A stretch of 64,000 bases of DNA from Nonomuraea turcica (GCF_030718205.1 NZ_JAUZQF010000038.1:1-64000), one strand, 5' to 3'; shown: positions 7,802 to 16,807, counted from the first letter of the stretch. Notes: a model not told the origin generated them from the letters alone. Numbers and translations are program-made.

Positions 7802-8617
7802 ATGAACCTGATGAAGAGCCCCGCCCGTGATGAAAGCGAGCTGCTGGCCAGGATGGAGCAGAACCTGGCCGAACATGCCTGTCACCTGCACCGACGCATG
7901 AGAGGCGCGATCGTCGTGGAGACCGACGATCTCCTGGTTGCCGACAGCGGTCTCGCCGACAACACGTTCAACATCGTTGCTGCGGCCCGCTTCACCCCCG
8001 ACACCACCCAGGCACGGATCACCGAGACGATCCGGACGCTGGCCGCCACCGGTCGCCCCTTCTCCTGGTGGGTGGGACCTGCCTCCATCCCGGAGGACTT
8101 GACCGCCCGCCTGTCGGCGGTCGGCCTGCCGGCCGCCGAACACGAGACGGCCATGTGGGCCGACCTGGAGGGCCCCCGGCCCCAGCCATTTGTGGATGGA
8201 CTGGACGTCTGCCCGGTGACCACACCTGAACAGCTCTCTGACTACGCCACGGTTGTCGCCGCGAACTGGGACCCGCCCGCCGCAACCGTGCGCCGCTTCT
8301 TCGACCGGGCCGTCCCCCAGGCGCTGGCCGCCGACTGCCCGGCCCTCTATCTGGTCGGCTATGTGGAGGGCCGCCCGGTCTGCTCGGCCGAAGTCTTCCT
8401 CCACGCACACGTGGCCGGGATCTACAACATCTGCACCCTGGCCACCCACCGCCGACGCGGCTACGGAGGCGCCATGACACTCTCCGCCCTCCACCTCGCC
8501 CGCCGTGAGCACTACCGCGTCGCGGTCCTGCAGGCGTCCCCGGACGGCGAACCCGTCTACCGACGCCTGGGCTTCCGCTCCTGCGGCCAGTTCACCGAGC
8601 ACCACATCACGCCCTGA
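7802..8617 (+). CDS. GNAT family N-acetyltransferase
   Basis: A 271-residue protein. The C-terminal domain carries the acetyl-CoA binding motif A as IYNICTLATHRRRGYGGAMT (RRxGxG, about residues 205-224) and motif B (EPVYRRLGFRSCGQFTEHH) at the end. The N-terminal half (DDLLVADSGLADNTFNIVAAAR, then FSWWVGPASIP and LPAAEHETAMWADL) resembles a degenerate second GNAT domain, as in many two-domain actinobacterial GNATs. The substrate is unknown. It is a single gene, preceded by a perfect inverted repeat at 7721-7743 that could be regulatory. Confidence 0.85.
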   Translation: MNLMKSPARDESELLARMEQNLAEHACHLHRRMRGAIVVETDDLLVADSGLADNTFNIVAAARFTPDTTQARITETIRTLAATGRPFSWWVGPASIPEDLTARLSAVGLPAAEHETAMWADLEGPRPQPFVDGLDVCPVTTPEQLSDYATVVAANWDPPAATVRRFFDRAVPQALAADCPALYLVGYVEGRPVCSAEVFLHAHVAGIYNICTLATHRRRGYGGAMTLSALHLARREHYRVAVLQASPDGEPVYRRLGFRSCGQFTEHHITP

Positions 8618-8859
8618 TACCCCGACGTTCTCCCTGCCCACTTCGCAACAGGCTCTAGGACCCCCGATGTTTCCGCATGTCAGAGCACTGCCATGGGCAT
8701 CCGGTCCAACATGATCACGTCTTGACCATCAGTGCAGTCAGCTGCAGCGCCACCCCGAGCGCGTGAGCGCGACCCCAACCCGCCACCACCGCGCGCTTCA
8801 AGATCGCGCAGATGGCCAAAGTCAAGTTACCCACGACGGCCGCCGTCTGATGCGGATGA

Positions 8860-9810
8860 ACACAGCCGCTGTGGGGGGCGCTTCGAGACACCGACCATCT
8901 GCGGCCCCACGGCGGCGGCTGGCCGAGCGTCTGCTCGACGCTCTACCCGCCGGCAGGGTGACCTTCGGCAAGGAGCGCAGCGGGGTTGCAGACCGCGGCG
9001 AGCACGTCGTGGCGCCTTCACCGACGGCAGCACTTACGAGGCTGACGTCATCGTCGGCGCTGACGGGCGCGAGTCCCTGATGCGCTGACGGGCGCGAGTC
9101 CCTGATGCGCCGACAGCTGTGGGCCCAGCCGAACACCCGCCCCACCGGGTGGGTCACCTGGCAGGGCCTCTGCCCATCGAGATCACCGAGTCCTCTCGGA
9201 TACTCAGCATGCTCGGACCCGAGGGCTTCATCGGCCTCCAGCCGGCCGGCGAAGGACTGCTGCAGTGGTTCTTCAGCATCCCACCCCCGCTGACCTGCCA
9301 CCCGCGGGCGTACGCGACGCGGCGCCGGCCATGCTGCGCCAACGCTTCGCCGCGTACGCCGACCCGATTCCACAGCTGCTCGAGGCCATCGCCGACGCCG
9401 AACTGGTCGCCTGGCCCCACCACAGCCTCGCGGTGCTGCGGACATGAGGCACCGGACGGATTACCTTGCTCTGGGACGCGGCTCACGCCATGCCGCCCAG
9501 CCTGGCGCAGGGCGTCAACCAGACTCTTGAGGACGCTTACTGCCTCGCCCGCGCCTTGGACCCCGCCGGGGCTGCCGCCGCCGACCCGGTAGTGGCTCTG
9601 CGCGGCTACGAGGTCACCCGCGCCCGGCAGGTCACCGGGATCGCACGGATGGCCGGCACCGAGGTCACCACCACCTACCACCCTGCCGCCCAGTTGCTCA
9701 TGAGCGCCATGCCTGCCATGTCTGATGCGGCCATCAATGATCTCCCTCTTCGCATGTGGTCGAGGACGAAGTCCATGCTGGTGGGAGATGGTATGGATTG
9801 CGAAGAAGAG
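8860..9810 (+). pseudogene. FAD-dependent monooxygenase, multiply frameshifted
   Basis: Pieces of one class A flavin monooxygenase are spread over all three plus-strand frames. They are RLAERLLDALPAGRVTFGKE, then DGSTYEADVIVGADGRESLM (DG motif), then WVTWQGL, then RILSMLGPEGFIGLQPAGEG, then AMLRQRFAAYADPIPQLLEA and LWDAAHAMPPSLAQGVNQTL (GD motif, here WD) followed by EDAYCLARAL. At least one frameshift comes from an exact 25-base tandem duplication at 9061-9110; others look like single-base indels. The N-terminal GxGxxG region is not recognisable. It is a dead gene in which enough sequence remains to suggest fairly recent inactivation. Confidence 0.7.
9061..9110 (+). repeat. Exact 25-base tandem duplication
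   Basis: Positions 9061-9085 and 9086-9110 are identical (unit begins TGACGGGCGCGAGTCC). Because 25 is not a multiple of three, the duplication shifts the monooxygenase frame directly after the GADGRESLMR motif and creates a stop. Confidence 0.9.
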
Positions 9811-10012
9811 CTACTGCCGAGTCCGGTTAGCCATCCTGTCAGTCACGGCCACGAGCAGGTCCGCCTTCCCCGGGCCGTGGCCGACGTCGTCCAGAGTGAT
9901 CGGCTCGCAGCCGGGCGGCGCACGCGACAACCGCCATGCGGTCTCCAGTGCCGTGCTCACGTCCAGCCGTCCCTGCACCAGGGACTTCTGGGTACGTGTC
10001 CCGGCGTTCCCG

Positions 10013-13000
10013 TCACGCGTCGAGCCACTCCGCGTCGATGTCTGGGCCCAGGGCGGCGCCCCGTTCGAATTCGGCTTCGAAGCCTGCTTCTCCCAGCGCC
10101 GCCTGCAGCGCCGCGGTGATCCGGTCCACGTCACCGCGCTCGGCCGCCGGCAGCGGGGCGCCGGCCGAGGCGCGGGCCGCGGACGCCGCACCGAGCAGGC
10201 GCGCGGCCCGCACGGGGTGTCCGGCGAGGGCCCGCGCCCCGGCGAGCCCCTCCAAGGCCAGGGCGATCGCCCGTGGATCGCCGGTGTCCCGGGCCGCGGC
10301 CAGCCCTTCCAGGTGCAGCGCCAGTGCCGTCTCCGCGTTCCCGCGCAGCTCCGCGAGGAAGCCGAGCTCGGCCAGGATCAATGCCGCCCCGTACTCCGCG
10401 TCGAACTGCCGGTTCCACTCCAGCCACCGGCGCAGATACGACTCCGCTCGGTCGAACCGACCCTGCCGGCGCGCCCCCAGGGCGAGCCCGATCTCGGCGA
10501 ACTCCTCGGCCGGCTGGTCTCCCTGCTCGACGGCAAGGCGTCGGCCCTGCTCGTGCAACTCCTCGGCCCTGGCGTAGTCGTCCGTCAACAGAGCGATCCT
10601 GCCGAGCTCGGACCAGCGCATCGAGGCATCGGTCCACAGCCCCAGATCCTCGGCCATCCGCAGCCCCTCCCGGTGCAGGTGAGCGGCCTGTGGATAGTCG
10701 CCCTCGATCTCCGCGAGCCGCCCGAGCACGGCCGTGGCCTGCAGCTGCCCCCATCGGTCACCGGCCTCGCGGAAGAGTTCGAGACTCTCCGTGCCGTCGC
10801 GCCGGGAAGCCTTGAGATCGCCGCACACATACGTCTGCATGCCCCGGGTGCTGAGCCCCGCGGCGAGTGCCCAGCGGTCGCCGAACGCACGGGACTCGGT
10901 CAGCACCCGGTTCAGCAGCTCCTCGCCTACCGCGAAGTCACCGAACCGGGTGACCGCGTAGCCGAGCAGCCAGCCCGCCCTGGTCCGCTCGTGCGGGTCG
11001 CGGATGCCCTCGTACACCTCGAGGACGGCGCGGCTGTGGCGCGCCGGTCCGTCCGGGGCGCCGGACAGCAGGCTCATCCCGGTCTGCCAGACCACGGTCC
11101 CCGACCGGTCCGGCACCCGACCGGCCGTGGAACCCGCCGCCGAGTCCGCCGCGCCCTCACCGCGTCCGGGAGGATCCTGCGGCTGGGCTAGGGCCAGGGT
11201 GAGGTAGCGGTTGGCCTCGGTGAGGCGGCCGCGCAGGAACCAGTACCAGGCCATCGCGTGGACAAGCCGGCGCATCAGGCGAGCGTCGCCGTCGGCGGCG
11301 GCGCTGTCGAGGGCGCTGCGGATGTTGGCGGTCTCAGCGTCCAGGCGTCGCAGCCAGTGCTGCTGATCGGCGCCGCGAAGAAGGGGGTCGGCCCGCTCGG
11401 CGTACGCCGCGTAGTAGTGCGCATGGGCGCGCCGTACTCGCTCGTACTCGGTTTCCCTCAGCCGCTCCAGGAGGTACGCCGAGACCGACTCGAGCAGCCG
11501 GTACCGGGTGCCGTCGGCCTCGTGGGCGACCAGCACGAGGGAACGGTCGACCAGCCGGGTCAGCAGGTCCAGGACCTCGGCGGGCTTCACGCCGGCACCG
11601 GCGCAGACGTCCTCGGCGGCCTCCAAGGTGCAGCCGTCGGAGTGGACGGCGAGGCGGCGCAGCACCGCCTGTTCGGCTGCGGTGAGCAGTTCCCAGCTCC
11701 AGTCGATCATCGCGCGCAGGGTCTGCTGCCGCGCCGGGGCACCCCGGTGGCCGCCGGTGAGCAGCCGGAACCGGTCGTCCAGACGGCTGGCCAGCTCACG
11801 CACGCCAAGCACTCGTACCCGGGTCGAGGCCAGCTCCAGGGCCAGCGGGATGCCGTCGAGCCGGCGGCAGATGGAGGCGACCGCGCGGGCGTTGTCGTCG
11901 GAGAGGGCGAAGCCGGGCGAGGCTGCCGCAGCCCGTTCGAGGAACAGCTGCACTGCGCTCGACGTGCGCAGCACCGCCTGGTCGGCCGAGTCCCCAGGCA
12001 GATCGAGCGGGGGCACCGGCCGTACCTGCTCGCCCGGGATGCTCAGCGGTTCCTGGCTGGTGGCGAGGATCCGTACGCCAGGGGCGTACCGCAGCAGCGC
12101 CTGGGCCAGGCTCGCGGCGGCCTCGATGACGTGCTCGCAGTTGTCCAGGACCAGCAGCAGGCGCTGGGTACGGAGCGCGTCGGACAGGCGGTCGAGCAGT
12201 GTGTGCGGCCGCCTGCCTGGCAGCGGGCCAGGATTGGCGTCGTCCCGGATGCCCAGCGTCGCCGCCACCACCTCGGCCAGTTCGTCGCCTGTGGTGGCGG
12301 CGCCGGACTCGGTGGAGAAGGCCTGGGCGGCCAGCTCCACCAGCCAGACGCCGTCCGCGTAGGAACCGGTCAGGCCGGACGCCACCTCCACTGCCAGGCG
12401 TGTCTTGCCGACCCCGCCGGGCCCTGTCAACGTCACCAGGCGGCCCGCCGCGATCAGGGCGCGGACCTCCTCCAACGCGTCCGACCGCCCGATCAGGGCG
12501 GTGGCCGGGGTGGGCAGGTTGGTGTGGTGGCGTGGGGCGGACGCGGGTGCCGGGACGGCCCGCAGGGCCGGGTCCTGCCGCAGGATCTCCTGTTGCAGGG
12601 CGGCCAGTTCGGGACCCGGCTCCAGGCCAAGCTCCTGGTCCAGGCGGCGGCGTAGATCCTGGTAGCTGTCCAGGGCCTCGCTCGCCCGGCCCGCGCCGTA
12701 CAGGGCCCGCATATGGGCCGCGCGCAGCCGCTCCCGGAGCGGGTGGCGGTCCGTGAGGTCGCCGAGCTCCGCGGCGAGAAGGCGGTGCCCGCCCAACTCG
12801 AGGCGGGCCTCGGCCTGCTCCTCGAGGGCCAGCATGCGCTGCTCCTCCAAGCGCGTGATGGCCGCACGCGCGAAGTCCTCGTCGATGAAGTCGGCGAAGG
12901 CCGGGCCGCGCCACAACGCCAGCGCCTCAGTGAGCAGGTCGGCACGCTCGCGCGGGTCGGCGGCGGTACGGGCTCGCGTGGTGAGCGCGGTGAACCGGCC

Positions 13001-13303
13001 TGCGTCCACGGCCTCGTCCGCCACGTCCAGGACGTAGCCGAGGGCCCGGTGCGCCACCAGGCCCTGTCCCCCGGCCCGGGCGAGCACCCGCCGCAGCCGC
13101 GACACCAGGGTCTGCAGGGCGCCCGTGGGGTTCGCCGGCGGCGCGTCGCCCCACACTTCGTCCACGAGCCGGTCGGCGGAGACCACCTGCCCCGGAGCCG
13201 TCAGCAAGGCCGCGAGTAGTGAGCGCACCTTCGACTCCGGCACCACCACGAGCTCACCGTCCGCCGACCAGACCGCAAGCGGACCCAACACCCCGAACCG
13301 CAT
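10013..13303 (-). CDS. SARP-type regulator with NB-ARC ATPase and TPR domains
   Basis: A 1096-residue AfsR/DnrI-class regulator. The ATG at 13303 is chosen because MRFGVLGPLAVWSADGELVV is the canonical SARP start; the frame upstream of it has no domain content. Residues 1-95 form the OmpR-like winged helix, and about 96-250 the BTAD domain (GLVAHRALGYVLDV, GRASEALDSYQDLRRRLDQE). The NB-ARC ATPase has Walker A GPGGVGKTRL near residue 296, RLLLVLDNCEHVIEAAASLA as Walker B, and GIPLALELAS as the GLPLAL motif. The last 450 residues are TPR helices (for example FAVGEELLNRVLTESRAFGD). Such proteins activate nearby genes, often secondary-metabolite genes, after sensing ATP or ligand through the TPR region. 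The divergent SDR gene is the obvious local target, but no biosynthetic cluster is visible. Confidence 0.93.
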   Translation of the reverse strand: MRFGVLGPLAVWSADGELVVVPESKVRSLLAALLTAPGQVVSADRLVDEVWGDAPPANPTGALQTLVSRLRRVLARAGGQGLVAHRALGYVLDVADEAVDAGRFTALTTRARTAADPRERADLLTEALALWRGPAFADFIDEDFARAAITRLEEQRMLALEEQAEARLELGGHRLLAAELGDLTDRHPLRERLRAAHMRALYGAGRASEALDSYQDLRRRLDQELGLEPGPELAALQQEILRQDPALRAVPAPASAPRHHTNLPTPATALIGRSDALEEVRALIAAGRLVTLTGPGGVGKTRLAVEVASGLTGSYADGVWLVELAAQAFSTESGAATTGDELAEVVAATLGIRDDANPGPLPGRRPHTLLDRLSDALRTQRLLLVLDNCEHVIEAAASLAQALLRYAPGVRILATSQEPLSIPGEQVRPVPPLDLPGDSADQAVLRTSSAVQLFLERAAAASPGFALSDDNARAVASICRRLDGIPLALELASTRVRVLGVRELASRLDDRFRLLTGGHRGAPARQQTLRAMIDWSWELLTAAEQAVLRRLAVHSDGCTLEAAEDVCAGAGVKPAEVLDLLTRLVDRSLVLVAHEADGTRYRLLESVSAYLLERLRETEYERVRRAHAHYYAAYAERADPLLRGADQQHWLRRLDAETANIRSALDSAAADGDARLMRRLVHAMAWYWFLRGRLTEANRYLTLALAQPQDPPGRGEGAADSAAGSTAGRVPDRSGTVVWQTGMSLLSGAPDGPARHSRAVLEVYEGIRDPHERTRAGWLLGYAVTRFGDFAVGEELLNRVLTESRAFGDRWALAAGLSTRGMQTYVCGDLKASRRDGTESLELFREAGDRWGQLQATAVLGRLAEIEGDYPQAAHLHREGLRMAEDLGLWTDASMRWSELGRIALLTDDYARAEELHEQGRRLAVEQGDQPAEEFAEIGLALGARRQGRFDRAESYLRRWLEWNRQFDAEYGAALILAELGFLAELRGNAETALALHLEGLAAARDTGDPRAIALALEGLAGARALAGHPVRAARLLGAASAARASAGAPLPAAERGDVDRITAALQAALGEAGFEAEFERGAALGPDIDAEWLDA

Positions 13304-13456
13304 GGAATCACCGTACGGCCACGTGGTCATTGCCTGGCGTGTCAGCGCGCCGCAAGCGGACCGACAGAAGACCGCGAGTCCTGGCCCGCACTCTCTGTGT
13401 GCCGGTCGGAACCGGCGCACCACACGTACCTCGCATGCTGTCCGAGCAAGGAGTCA

Positions 13457-14221
13457 ATGATGAGCAAGTTCGCAGGCAAGAAGGCCGTCGTCACAGGGGG
13501 TACCCACGGAATGGGCCTGGCCATGGTCAAGGCGCTCCTGGACGGTGGGGCCGAGGTCGTCCTCACGGGCCGCAACGAGACGACGATCGAGCAGGCGCGC
13601 ACCGAGCTGAAGCCGGACTCGGCGCACGTCGTACGCTCCGACGCGGCGAGCATGGCCGACATCCGTGCCCTCGCCGCCACCGTGCGGGACAAGCTCGGCC
13701 GCATCGACTACCTCTTCGTCAACCACGGCATCGCCGAGGTGCAGACGCTGGAGGAGGTCACCGAGGACTCCTGGGACCGGCACTTCGCCGTCAACGCCAA
13801 GGGCGCCTTCTTCACCGTGCAGAGCCTGTCACCGCTGATCAACGACGGCGGGGCGATCGTCTTCACCACCGTCGCCAACGACCTGATCTTCCCCGGTCTA
13901 AGCGCCTACTCCGGCTCCAAGGAAGCGGTGCGTGCGATCTCCCACGTCCTCGCAGCCGAGCTCCTGCCTCGCAAGATCCGCGTCAACTCCGTCGCCCCCG
14001 GTTACATCAAGACTCCGACCATGGGCGTCGCCGGGCTGACCGAGGAAGAACGCCGCGAGTTCGAGCGGCAGGGCAGCGAGACCACTCCGCTCAAGCGCAA
14101 CGGCACCGTCGAGGAGGTCGCCGCAGCCGCGCTCTTCCTGGCCGCCGAAGCGACCTTCACCACCAACGTCGAATTCCCCGTCGACGGCGGGTTCGCCCAG
14201 GGCCTCAGCAGCGCGCACTGA
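13457..14221 (+). CDS. Classical SDR family oxidoreductase
   Basis: A 254-residue short-chain dehydrogenase; tandem ATGs at 13457 and 13460 follow an AAGGAG site. The cofactor motif TGGTHGMG lies near residue 14 and NHG (the NAG equivalent) near residue 90. The active site reads VFTTVANDLIFPGLSAYSGS-K, that is Tyr and Lys in YSGSK but Thr at the position of the usual catalytic Ser. The acidic/basic pattern after beta-2 (TGRN) suggests NADPH. The end VEFPVDGGFAQGL is typical. It is transcribed away from the SARP-type regulator, whose start is 153 bases away. The substrate is unknown. Confidence 0.9.
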   Translation: MMSKFAGKKAVVTGGTHGMGLAMVKALLDGGAEVVLTGRNETTIEQARTELKPDSAHVVRSDAASMADIRALAATVRDKLGRIDYLFVNHGIAEVQTLEEVTEDSWDRHFAVNAKGAFFTVQSLSPLINDGGAIVFTTVANDLIFPGLSAYSGSKEAVRAISHVLAAELLPRKIRVNSVAPGYIKTPTMGVAGLTEEERREFERQGSETTPLKRNGTVEEVAAAALFLAAEATFTTNVEFPVDGGFAQGLSSAH

Positions 14222-14322
14222 GGCACGCCCCGCTTCCAGCCGCCGCCCGGCCCAGGTGCGGGGCGGTGGCCGGAGCTTGTCATCAGTGAAGATTTCAAGC
14301 TGTGCAACGGAAAGGCACTCAC

Positions 14323-14571
14323 ATGACTTCTCGACCCTCCACCGCTCAGTGGCACGCGGCCTCGCGCTTCGAACTCAAGGCATCAGGTACAGCTGCATCA
14401 CCTGACAGCGCAGCAGGCGTCGGCGCGCTCACAGGTCGTATAGCCCAGGCCGCCGCCCAGGGCACGGCTGGCGTGGTCGTCCTGGGTGGCAGATATGTCG
14501 GCGGCATGGCCAAGCGTGAGCTCGCAGTCAATGCCAGGTCCGCCCAAGGCATCTCCGCGGGAGACCACTGA
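14323..14571 (+). CDS. Small hypothetical protein, coupled to the next gene
   Basis: An 82-residue protein starting at the ATG at 14323, with GGAAAGG about 8 bases upstream. It reads MTSRPSTAQWHAASRFELKA, then an Ala/Gly-rich body (TGRIAQAAAQGTAGVVVLGG) and a mixed end. I recognise no family. Its stop overlaps the start of the F420-type nitroreductase as TGATG at 14569-14573, a common translational-coupling arrangement, which is the main support for it being real. It could also be the shrunken remnant of a larger gene. Confidence 0.45.
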   Translation: MTSRPSTAQWHAASRFELKASGTAASPDSAAGVGALTGRIAQAAAQGTAGVVVLGGRYVGGMAKRELAVNARSAQGISAGDH

Positions 14572-15035
14572 TGTGGGACGACGCCGGCGACAGCCCCGAC
14601 CCTTCGGTCGCCGAGCACGTCCGCCGCTACCTCGCCACGGACGGCCGCGACGGCTACCTGGAAGGAGGGGTGACCAACCTCGTCCTCACCGTCAAGGGCA
14701 GGAAGTCGGGCCGGTGGCTGCGCACAGGACTGTTCTTCGGCGAGGACGACGGCCGCTACGTGCTGGTGGCGTCCGGCTCGGCCATCACCCATACGCACCC
14801 CGCGTGGTACCTCAACGTGGTGGCCAACCCGGAGGTCGGCGTGCAGATCCTCGGCGAGCGGTTCACCGCCCGCGCGCGTACCACCGAAGGGCCGGAGCGA
14901 GAGCGGCTCTGGCGCATGATGACCGAGCTCGCGCCGGTCTACCGGACCTACGAGGCCAGGAGTCGCAGGCAGATCCCCGTGGTCGTCCTGGAGCGCGCCT
15001 TTGGGGCGGCGGGTCTGCGTGAGTGCACCACGTAA
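14571..15035 (+). CDS. Nitroreductase/F420-dependent oxidoreductase (DDN family)
   Basis: A 154-residue deazaflavin-dependent nitroreductase-family protein. The diagnostic pattern is LVLTVKGRKSGRWLRTGLFF (about residues 38-57), then YVLVASGSAITHTHPAWYLN and VVANPEVGVQILGE, matching the split beta-barrel core of Mycobacterium Ddn-type F420H2-dependent quinone reductases (TxGRKSG...P...ASxGGxxxxPxWYxNLxAxPxV). It would use reduced F420 to reduce quinones or xenobiotics at the membrane or in the cytosol. It is translationally coupled to the small upstream gene. Confidence 0.88.
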   Translation: MWDDAGDSPDPSVAEHVRRYLATDGRDGYLEGGVTNLVLTVKGRKSGRWLRTGLFFGEDDGRYVLVASGSAITHTHPAWYLNVVANPEVGVQILGERFTARARTTEGPERERLWRMMTELAPVYRTYEARSRRQIPVVVLERAFGAAGLRECTT

Positions 15036-15172
15036 GTCGGTGCTGCACGCTGGCGGGGTATCGCCGCGGTTGACTGCATGCTGCTGCGTGGTCGTGCGGC
15101 GTACCGTACCCGAACCGGGGCGAACAGCGGGCAACGTGACCGAGCTTGGGAAGCCAATGCTTCTTTCGCTCA

Positions 15173-15751
15173 TTAGCCGATGGTAGCGAGGAAGTCGAGG
15201 GTGCGGCGGGTGAGCAGCGCGGCGGCGTCGGCGTCATACGACGGCAGGCTGCTGTCGGCGAAGAGGTGCCGGTTGCCGGGATAGAGGAACAGCTCGCCGT
15301 GTTCGGCCGAGGCGAGGAGGGCGCGAGCGGCGTCGAGGTCTCCTTCGCCGGCGAAGACCGGGTCGGCGTCCATGCCGTGGACCTGGACTGGCAGGTTCTC
15401 CGGCCATGAGGTTCCGAACTCCGAAACAGGCAGGCAGGATTCGAAGAGCAGCGCGCCACGCGCGCCTGGCCGGGTCTGCGCCAGCTTCTGGGCCGGCAGG
15501 ACGCCGAGTGAGAAGCCGGCGTACACCAGCTCGCTGGGCAGCGTGTCGGCGGCGCGCACACCACGCTCCAGGAGGTTGTCGAAACCTGCTTTGCCCGCAT
15601 AGGTCTGGCCGTCGTTCAGGCTGGCGAACGTGTGCCCGTCGAAGAGGTCCGGTGTGTGTACGGTGTGCCCGGCCTGGCGTAGCGTCTCGGCGAAGCCGAG
15701 GAATCCGGCTGTCTGCCCCTGGACGTGGTGGAACAACAAGACCTCGGTCAT
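15173..15751 (-). CDS. Dienelactone hydrolase family protein
   Basis: A 192-residue alpha/beta hydrolase. The ATG at 15751 has a GAAAGGGG site. It starts MTEVLLFHHVQGQTAGFLGF, has the nucleophile elbow VYAGFSLGVLPAQ (Ser, where classical dienelactone hydrolases have Cys), an acid at HGMDADPVFAGEGD and the catalytic His in LYPGNRHLFADSS. The length is slightly shorter than plant and Pseudomonas clcD-type enzymes (about 235). The substrate is unknown; Ser replacing Cys argues for a general esterase. It is divergent from an ArsR-like regulator 78 bases away that probably represses it. Confidence 0.85.
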   Translation of the reverse strand: MTEVLLFHHVQGQTAGFLGFAETLRQAGHTVHTPDLFDGHTFASLNDGQTYAGKAGFDNLLERGVRAADTLPSELVYAGFSLGVLPAQKLAQTRPGARGALLFESCLPVSEFGTSWPENLPVQVHGMDADPVFAGEGDLDAARALLASAEHGELFLYPGNRHLFADSSLPSYDADAAALLTRRTLDFLATIG

Positions 15752-15796
15752 GCGGCGGCCCCTTTCGTGCGCGTGCTGCTGAACGAACGAGAAATC

Positions 15797-15828
15797 TCGA
15801 ATGATTGATGATGTTAGACTAATCGAAT
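15797..15828. promoter_or_regulatory. Promoter/operator between hydrolase and ArsR-like gene
   Basis: A direct repeat TCGAAT occurs at 15797-15802 and 15823-15828, and between them lies the palindrome TTAG-A-CTAA (15814-15822). TAGACT at 15815-15820 fits an actinobacterial -10 box (TANNNT) and sits only 9 bases before the regulator's ATG, which has no ribosome site. The regulator mRNA may therefore be leaderless and autorepressed. Confidence 0.5.
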
Positions 15829-15829
15829 C

Positions 15830-16405
15830 ATGTCGACCAATCCTTCGGTTCCGGACTACGACCTCGCCGAGGTGATCGAGCTCAGCACCCCCGAGCAGGT
15901 ACGGGCCATCGGCGATCCGCTGCGGACCACGATCCTCGGCCTCTTGCACGAGCGGGCCGCGACCGTGACGGAGCTGGCCGATGCGGTCAAGCGCCCCAAA
16001 GGCACGGTCGCGCACCACGTCAACGTCCTGGCCGAGGCCGGGCTGCTGCGCGTGGTGCGGACCCGGCGGGTGCGGGCGATCGATGAGCGCTACTACGGCC
16101 GCACGGCCCGCATGTTCTACGTCGGCGTCGGCCAAGCGCCCGGCGGCGGCCCGCTCCCGCTGGACTTCAACGACTTCGAGGTCGCGGCCAAGGAGTCCGC
16201 CGCGGCCTATCAGGCTCACCAATTGTGGGCGTTCATCCGGCACGCTCGGATCTCGCCGGAGCGGGCCACGGAGTTCTGGCACCGGATCAAGGACCTGGTG
16301 CAGGAGTTCGATCAGGTTCCCCGTTCCGGTGAGACGACCTACGGATTCGCCGTCGGCCTCTATCCCATGACCGACTACCCGACCCTGCCGGCCGACAAGG
16401 ACTGA
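15830..16405 (+). CDS. ArsR-like helix-turn-helix regulator
   Basis: A 191-residue protein. Residues 20-90 form a winged helix (VRAIGDPLRTTILGLLHERA, then TVTELADAVKRPKGTVAHHV and NVLAEAGLLRVVRTRRVRAI), the pattern of ArsR-type HTH_20 regulators. The longer C-terminal half (YYGRTARMFYVGVGQ ... FEVAAKESAAAYQAHQLWAF) is an effector or dimerisation region seen in this subgroup; there are no metal-binding Cys pairs. It starts at ATG 15830 without a ribosome site, consistent with a leaderless transcript. It is divergent from the hydrolase and followed 3 bases later by a truncated winged-helix gene. Confidence 0.85.
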   Translation: MSTNPSVPDYDLAEVIELSTPEQVRAIGDPLRTTILGLLHERAATVTELADAVKRPKGTVAHHVNVLAEAGLLRVVRTRRVRAIDERYYGRTARMFYVGVGQAPGGGPLPLDFNDFEVAAKESAAAYQAHQLWAFIRHARISPERATEFWHRIKDLVQEFDQVPRSGETTYGFAVGLYPMTDYPTLPADKD

Positions 16406-16408
16406 CGC

Positions 16409-16807
16409 ATGCGGCTTACCGTGCGGGAGCTCAACCGGGCCACGCTCACCCGCCAACTGCTCCTGGGACGGCAGGCCCTGGATGTCGTCGAGGCTGTGCG
16501 CCGCCTGGTCGCCCTACAGGCGCAACACGCCGCCTCGCCGTACCTGGCCCTGTGGAACCGGCTCGCCGGGTTCGACCCGGCGGACCTGGACGCGGCGTTC
16601 GCTGAGGGCAAGGTCGTCAAGGCGACGCTCCTGCGGATCACGCTGCACGCGGTCCACGCCGAGGACTACCCGCCCTTTCACGAGGCGATGCAGCCCTCGT
16701 TGCGCGCCCCCAGGCTCGGCGACCCGCGCTTCCGCAGACACCTCGATCGTGAACAGTACCGCCTTCATCAAGCCCGACACCCGGACGGATACGCGTTCGC
16801 TGCTTGA
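16409..16807 (+). pseudogene. Winged-helix (HTH_42/AlkZ-like) protein, truncated
   Basis: The first 125 residues (MRLTVRELNRATLTRQLLLG, then VVEAVRRLVALQAQHAASPY and LALWNRLAGFDPADLDAAF) are typical of the winged-helix DNA-binding family PF06224, which includes AlkX/AlkZ-type glycosylases. Intact members have about 350-400 residues; this one stops at 132 after RHPDGYAFAA. The catalytic QxQ motif of this family appears as LQAQHAASP. No continuation is recognisable downstream, so the 3' two thirds were deleted. It lies 3 bases after the ArsR-like gene in the same operon. Confidence 0.7.
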
